NCBI RefSeq assembly: GCF_000182925.2
Contig: NC_026506.1
Location: 930,001-994,000 of the forward strand
Origin: Neurospora crassa OR74A
Taxonomy: Eukaryota > Ascomycota > Sordariomycetes > Sordariales > Sordariaceae
DNA length: 64,000 bases
Direction of reading: 5' to 3'
How positions within the stretch are numbered: position 1 is the stretch's first letter; every line of letters starts with the position of its first letter. Made by a program: the position numbers and the translations under genes. The notes beneath the pieces were generated by a model. It had not been told where the DNA came from. It ran no database searches and worked only from the letters and a program-made list of their open reading frames with translations. Positions 59,794-64,000 of the stretch are shown in pieces.

Positions 59794-61239
59794 ATGCCCG
59801 ACACTATCAAGCAATATTCTGACCCGGAAAAGTAGGTATACTTGTTGAAACTTCCATTACCGAACGCCAAACTGACAATTATGCAGACCCGTCCATGTTG
59901 TCTTTGTAGGAGCTGGTGCCGTCGGTTGTTTCTATGCCTCGAGGCTGCATCACGTAGGCTCATCCCTATCTGTTAACTTTATGTCTGATAAGTCAAGGGT
60001 GAAGCGAAAACAAAAATGGCCTGGTTTCTCATCATCCATCCTGACTCATCCTTCGTCCCCATTGCCCAGAGCATAAATAGGTACTGACACCTCTACCAGC
60101 CCTCCAAAAACATCCACGTCTCCCTCATCGCCCGTTCCAATTACAAAGCCCTCTTAGACAACGGCGTCAAACTCCAAACCTACTCCTTCGGCGACTACAC
60201 CTTCACCCCTCACGCCGTCTTCCCCAACGTCGCCGCCGCCGCCTCCGCTCCTGTTCAGCAATGGGACTATGTCGTCATCACCACCAAAGCCCTTCCGGAC
60301 CGCGGTGACGACTCGGCGCTCATCGCCCCGCTCATCGGTCCCAACTCGTGCATCGTCCTGATTCAAAACGGCGTCGGCGTCGAAGCACCTTACCGCACCC
60401 GTTTTCCTTCGACGCCCATCATCAGCGCCGTCACCGTCGTTTCCGCCGAACAAATCAGTCAGGGAGTCATCCGACAGAACCGATGGACGCGCATCCACCT
60501 TGGTCCGTACTCCAACTCAGCTAGCTTTGATTCTAGCACACCTATTACCAAAGACCGTGATGAAGTCTCCCCTTCTGCCACTACCACTCCCAAAGTTGAA
60601 TCGACAGGCAATCTAACACCCACCGGCTCCTCCTCCCCTTCTCCTTCCCCCTCTTCATCCGCGCCATCTTCTCACCACAAACTCACCGATTCCGACCTCG
60701 CCCTCCAACAAAGGGGCTATGACCTGGCATCCCGCCTCACCTCTTACCTCGTCCACTTGGGCTCAGTCCGCGACGCCCATCTCTCCACCGAATCCCACCT
60801 CCAGCTCATCCGGTGGCACAAACTCTGCATCAACGCCGCCTTCAACCCGTGCTCCATCTTATCCGGCGGTATCGGCAACGCCGACATGGTTCGGGACCCC
60901 GAGCTCCGTCTCTTTTTGTCCGCCATCATGTACGAAATCTGGGATGCTGCGCCTTTGATCCTGGGTCTGCCCAAGGGAGAAGGGTTCGAAAAGGATCCCA
61001 AGGGGTTCGCGACGCCGGAGAAGATTCTCAAGTCGACGGAGAGGAACGTGGGTTCCAAGCCGAGTATGTTGTTGGATTGGGAGGCGGGAAGGCCGTTGGA
61101 GTTGGAGGTTATTGTGGGTAATCCGGTGAGGATTGCGAGGGGACGGGGGGTGGAGATGCCGAGGTTGCAAGGGGTTTATGCGTTGTTGAGGAGTATGCAG
61201 AGTGTCAGGGAGAGGAGGAAGAGGGAAGGGAAGTTGTAG
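59794..61239 (+). CDS. Ketopantoate reductase-like enzyme (ApbA/PanE family)
   Basis: Exons 59794-59831, 59887-59953 and 60100-61239 give 414 residues in phase. The start MPDTIKQYSDPEK precedes the nucleotide-binding strand PVHVVFV and the motif G21-A-G-A-V-G26. Further landmarks are TTKALPD (active-site Lys of the family), IQNGVG, and the catalytic helix K276-L-C-I-N280-A-A-F-N284, which reproduces the K/N/N set of E. coli PanE. The C-terminal helices include PSMLLDWEAGRPLELEVI. The enzyme should reduce 2-dehydropantoate to pantoate with NADPH, in pantothenate and CoA synthesis. Fungal genomes carry several paralogues with other 2-keto acid substrates, so the exact reaction is open. A Ser/Pro-rich insert (~172-232) between the two domains makes it longer than the ~300-residue bacterial form. 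Confidence 0.88.
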
Positions 61240-64000
61240 ATGGAAATTGGAGGGAGAAGGTTGGGGGAGATGGGCAGTGAAAGGTGGTTGTTGCTTGGTG
61301 GTTGAACGAGCGAGCGAGCGTTGTCGTGGTTCCTTTTGGGGGCAGATGCTTTAGGTTATTAGTGTGAGAAGGCTAGACGGTGACATGTTGAGACTGGCAG
61401 CTCACAGTATCATCAGGATAGAAGATGGAGTAGTAATCAAAGACGTTGATCAACACCATCACTGCACGAAAATGAGAATGAATCTTAGAAGCGACTCGAG
61501 TGAGCCTGGTAAACAGGACACTCATCGTGATAACTGACATACTCCTTTACAAAGGCCATCCATTGTTCATAAGAGCTTCGCTATCAAGAATTTCCTACAT
61601 GGACGACAGGAGTCTTGCTCCATCCAGACCAGACACATCTACAACATGAAAGAACCTATCGTTTTTTTTTCACTGACACCTTGATGGCATACTCATCGTT
61701 AACATGAGCGCACCTGGTGAGACTGGAGGTATTCATCACTTTAATGACAAACGAAAACCGTGAAAAAAAGAGCAAACGTTATGCCGGCATTCACACGCCC
61801 GTGCCAGTGTGCTTGTGTGCCCCATCCTATGTACGTAGAATATGCCCTAATCGCAATTGCGGCACGCCCGTCATTATCTCCGTCTCCTCCGTTGTTAAGT
61901 ATTTCGTGAATAACGTCACCAACCCAGTCAACTTGACGCAAGGGATCGTAAGATCGGGACTTTGGTGGCCCATAATTACCAATCCAGCCATATCTGTGGG
62001 GTTTTTGATGAAATCTGAGACGAAGCTCCTTATGAGAGAAGTCGAGTTAAAACGTGATCGCCTGTGGGTTTTTTTGGAAACATTATGAAGAAGTGAGAGA
62101 GGCGGATTCTCGGGCTGTTGCTGTGATGTGACTTCTTAGGGGGTTAAGCGAGGAGGCAAACGGGGGCACAACATGCTGATAGTTGACAAGCCGAGAGGCA
62201 AATGGAGTATACATGGTACGTAAATGATCTAAGTATGTAGTGTATGCTGAGCAGGGTACGAGGCGCGTGATGCGGAAGATGCCGTCGAGGATTGTTTGCT
62301 AGCGGACGGAAGGGATTCGGAAGAATGGTGGAACTAAGTACGTAGTTGGCGATGGTAGTTTACACCACTGTGAGCGTTCATAGCTGGAGTCCCGTTGGCG
62401 CACGACGTTTTTTCGAATGCGTTGGTATTCCACAGTTTAGTGTAGAATCGGTAGTTTGATCATCCGCGACAAGTCGTCAGATCCTGATTCGCAGTCTGGA
62501 CTACGATACACTAGTAGCGAGCTGACGGCATGAGCTGCTGTCTGCAGGGGTGTTCCCACGTTGGCACCAATGTGCACTTGTGCGCTCAGGGTCCTACCCA
62601 TGCGTGTTGAATGGTTACTCGTCAGGTCGACAGAACCGAGCGTTCAACTAGTGGCGGGACTTGACGAGTAATCGGCTCCCGAAGGACCTCTTTCTCTCAT
62701 TGTCGCGTTTCCTACTTTGTACACTAGTGTGTGTCCTTGAAAACAGGGACATCGGGGCTGTGGATGTCCGACCTGACCCAGGCTGTGTGTGCCAGGAACA
62801 AACACAAGTGGGAATAACAGGAAATGCCCGTCGGACCCTCGTCGGAGTGCATACGCGGTAGTGGTACCCCTACGCAGTCCGCACCGGGCCCTCCCCCGGG
62901 GCTGTCGCTAGTAACAGCTGACCCTGGACTGACTCCGTGTAACACCGGCCCGTTGCGCCCTTGAACTTTGCGGGACAAGGATGACGTCATGTCACAAGCC
63001 CAGGGCAAAACGTCGCTATTTACTGTGTGTAGTGTCAGGGTATATATACGTTTGATGACCTCATAAGAGCGCCTGCTAAATATGATGTCCTGCAGTCTCG
63101 TGGTAGTGTACACTACGCCTTTACCGGAGAAAGAAAAGTTACCCGAGTGTCATATACTAGTACTTCCAACCTACAGAAAACTAGGATTTCTTGCCAGTAT
63201 GAGTTCTAGTCTTCTGTAGAGACTTGTCTTTTTGCCACTGATCTGCACTGGTAACGCCTAATGGAGATTTAGTGTAGAGTTTTTGTTTTGTGTTTCGGAT
63301 TTTAGTGGTACACAGTGGTCCCTTTGAAGCGACAGTTATAGCGCGGACAGGGAGCCTATTAGTGAGTAAAATGGGAGAAATCTAATTCTGCTTCGAGGTC
63401 TTGTGAGAGATAATCAATTTGGGGCGGAAAAAAAAACACAAAAAGTAATGGTTGGTGTGGGGTTCCCTTTTGTGTACGCTACAGGCGTTCGCCGGTGAGC
63501 TGCCTCGCTTACCTGTAGGTAGGCAAGTAGGGTACCAAATGGTAGGTACCTTTCACCCGCAGTGCCCTGGACAATGGATGGATGGTTTACCCGGCCCTTT
63601 CAGGAACGGAAAATCACTAGTCTAGTGTACTAGTGAATGTAGAAATATTGGAACCTCAAAGAATCCAAGCAAACGCGAAGCCGGGTCCTGACTTGAGCAC
63701 ATGTGCTATCGAGGAGTCACTTGCCCTGCCCGAGTGTGGCTGAACAGCTTCAGTCAATTACTTACTACGCGCCAGTGACATTGTGGCGGTGACAACGCCA
63801 AGTGGCAAATTGGACATGTGCCTGTACATCATTGCCGTTAACATTAAACAGCAACTCATTTGCCCTATGAACCAGTCAATTGGACAAGAGTCTGGAACTC
63901 TCGATCGTCGATAAGCCCCAGAAACTCGGTTCGTTCCATACCGGACTCCAATCAGTACACTAGGTAGGTAGTGTAGTGTACTTACCTAGGTAGGAAACTA
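61240..64000. other. Gene-free right end of window
   Basis: This 2.8-kb stretch shows no credible coding frame. It is rich in the dispersed TAGTGTAC / GTACACTA motif (62719, 63104 with an overlapping inverted copy at 63108, 63623, 63955 and 63974), and ends in a TAGGTAGGTA-type palindromic stretch. It is probably intergenic DNA leading to a gene outside the window. Confidence 0.5.

Noticed and set aside
36668-64000. Search for transposons, LTR-type elements or mutated repeat DNA in the gene-poor half
   Set aside because: No terminal repeats, reverse transcriptase or transposase-like frames, and no AT-rich block with TpA excess were seen.

Overview
This window is nuclear DNA of a filamentous ascomycete, most likely a Sordariomycete of the Neurospora/Sordaria type. 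Three things point there. Introns are short, with GTRNGT donors, CTAAC/CTGAC branch sites and CAG/TAG acceptors. The gene families include an Rgt1-like Zn2Cys6 regulator, a GRISEA/Cuf1-type copper fist, a Rad4/XPC homologue and an ADH6-type dehydrogenase. The intergenic DNA is long and rich in microsatellites. I see no virus-like element, transposon, rRNA, convincing tRNA or CRISPR array. The species is inferred, not proven. All spliced models below were built by eye and checked for phase.

Layout. Positions 1-329 (-) are the 5' end of a COX15-like mitochondrial protein gene. Two metal-ion carriers follow, diverging from a shared 2-kb interval: a manganese-type CDF exporter (1004-2717, -) and a ZIP importer (4771-6534, +). 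Next are two small Cys/His-rich proteins of the same unnamed family (7382-7990 and 9281-9544, both +). The minus strand then carries the Rad4/XPC repair factor (9868-12644), a small unknown protein (13665-14147), an NADPH-type zinc alcohol dehydrogenase (16463-17622) and a long disordered fungal protein with one conserved basic block (18884-21361). The plus strand carries a divergent SET-domain protein (22644-23660), a 1422-residue coiled-coil protein (26354-30868) and a very large Gln-rich Rgt1-like regulator (32502-36667).

From 36.7 to 59.8 kb there is only one convincing gene, the copper-fist regulator (46203-47972, -). Gene-free stretches of 9.5 and 11.8 kb flank it. The left one holds a dense microsatellite cluster. 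A ketopantoate-reductase-like enzyme (59794-61239, +) closes the gene content, and 61.2-64.0 kb looks empty.

Biological themes are metal handling (Mn/Zn carriers and copper-responsive transcription), redox and cofactor enzymes, DNA repair and chromatin, and glucose-type transcriptional control. These are neighbouring housekeeping and regulatory genes, not one operon-like system. The least explained signals are the MCGN Cys/His pair, a short dispersed intergenic motif (TAGTGTAC / TACCTCTA), and the large gene-poor zone around the copper-fist gene.
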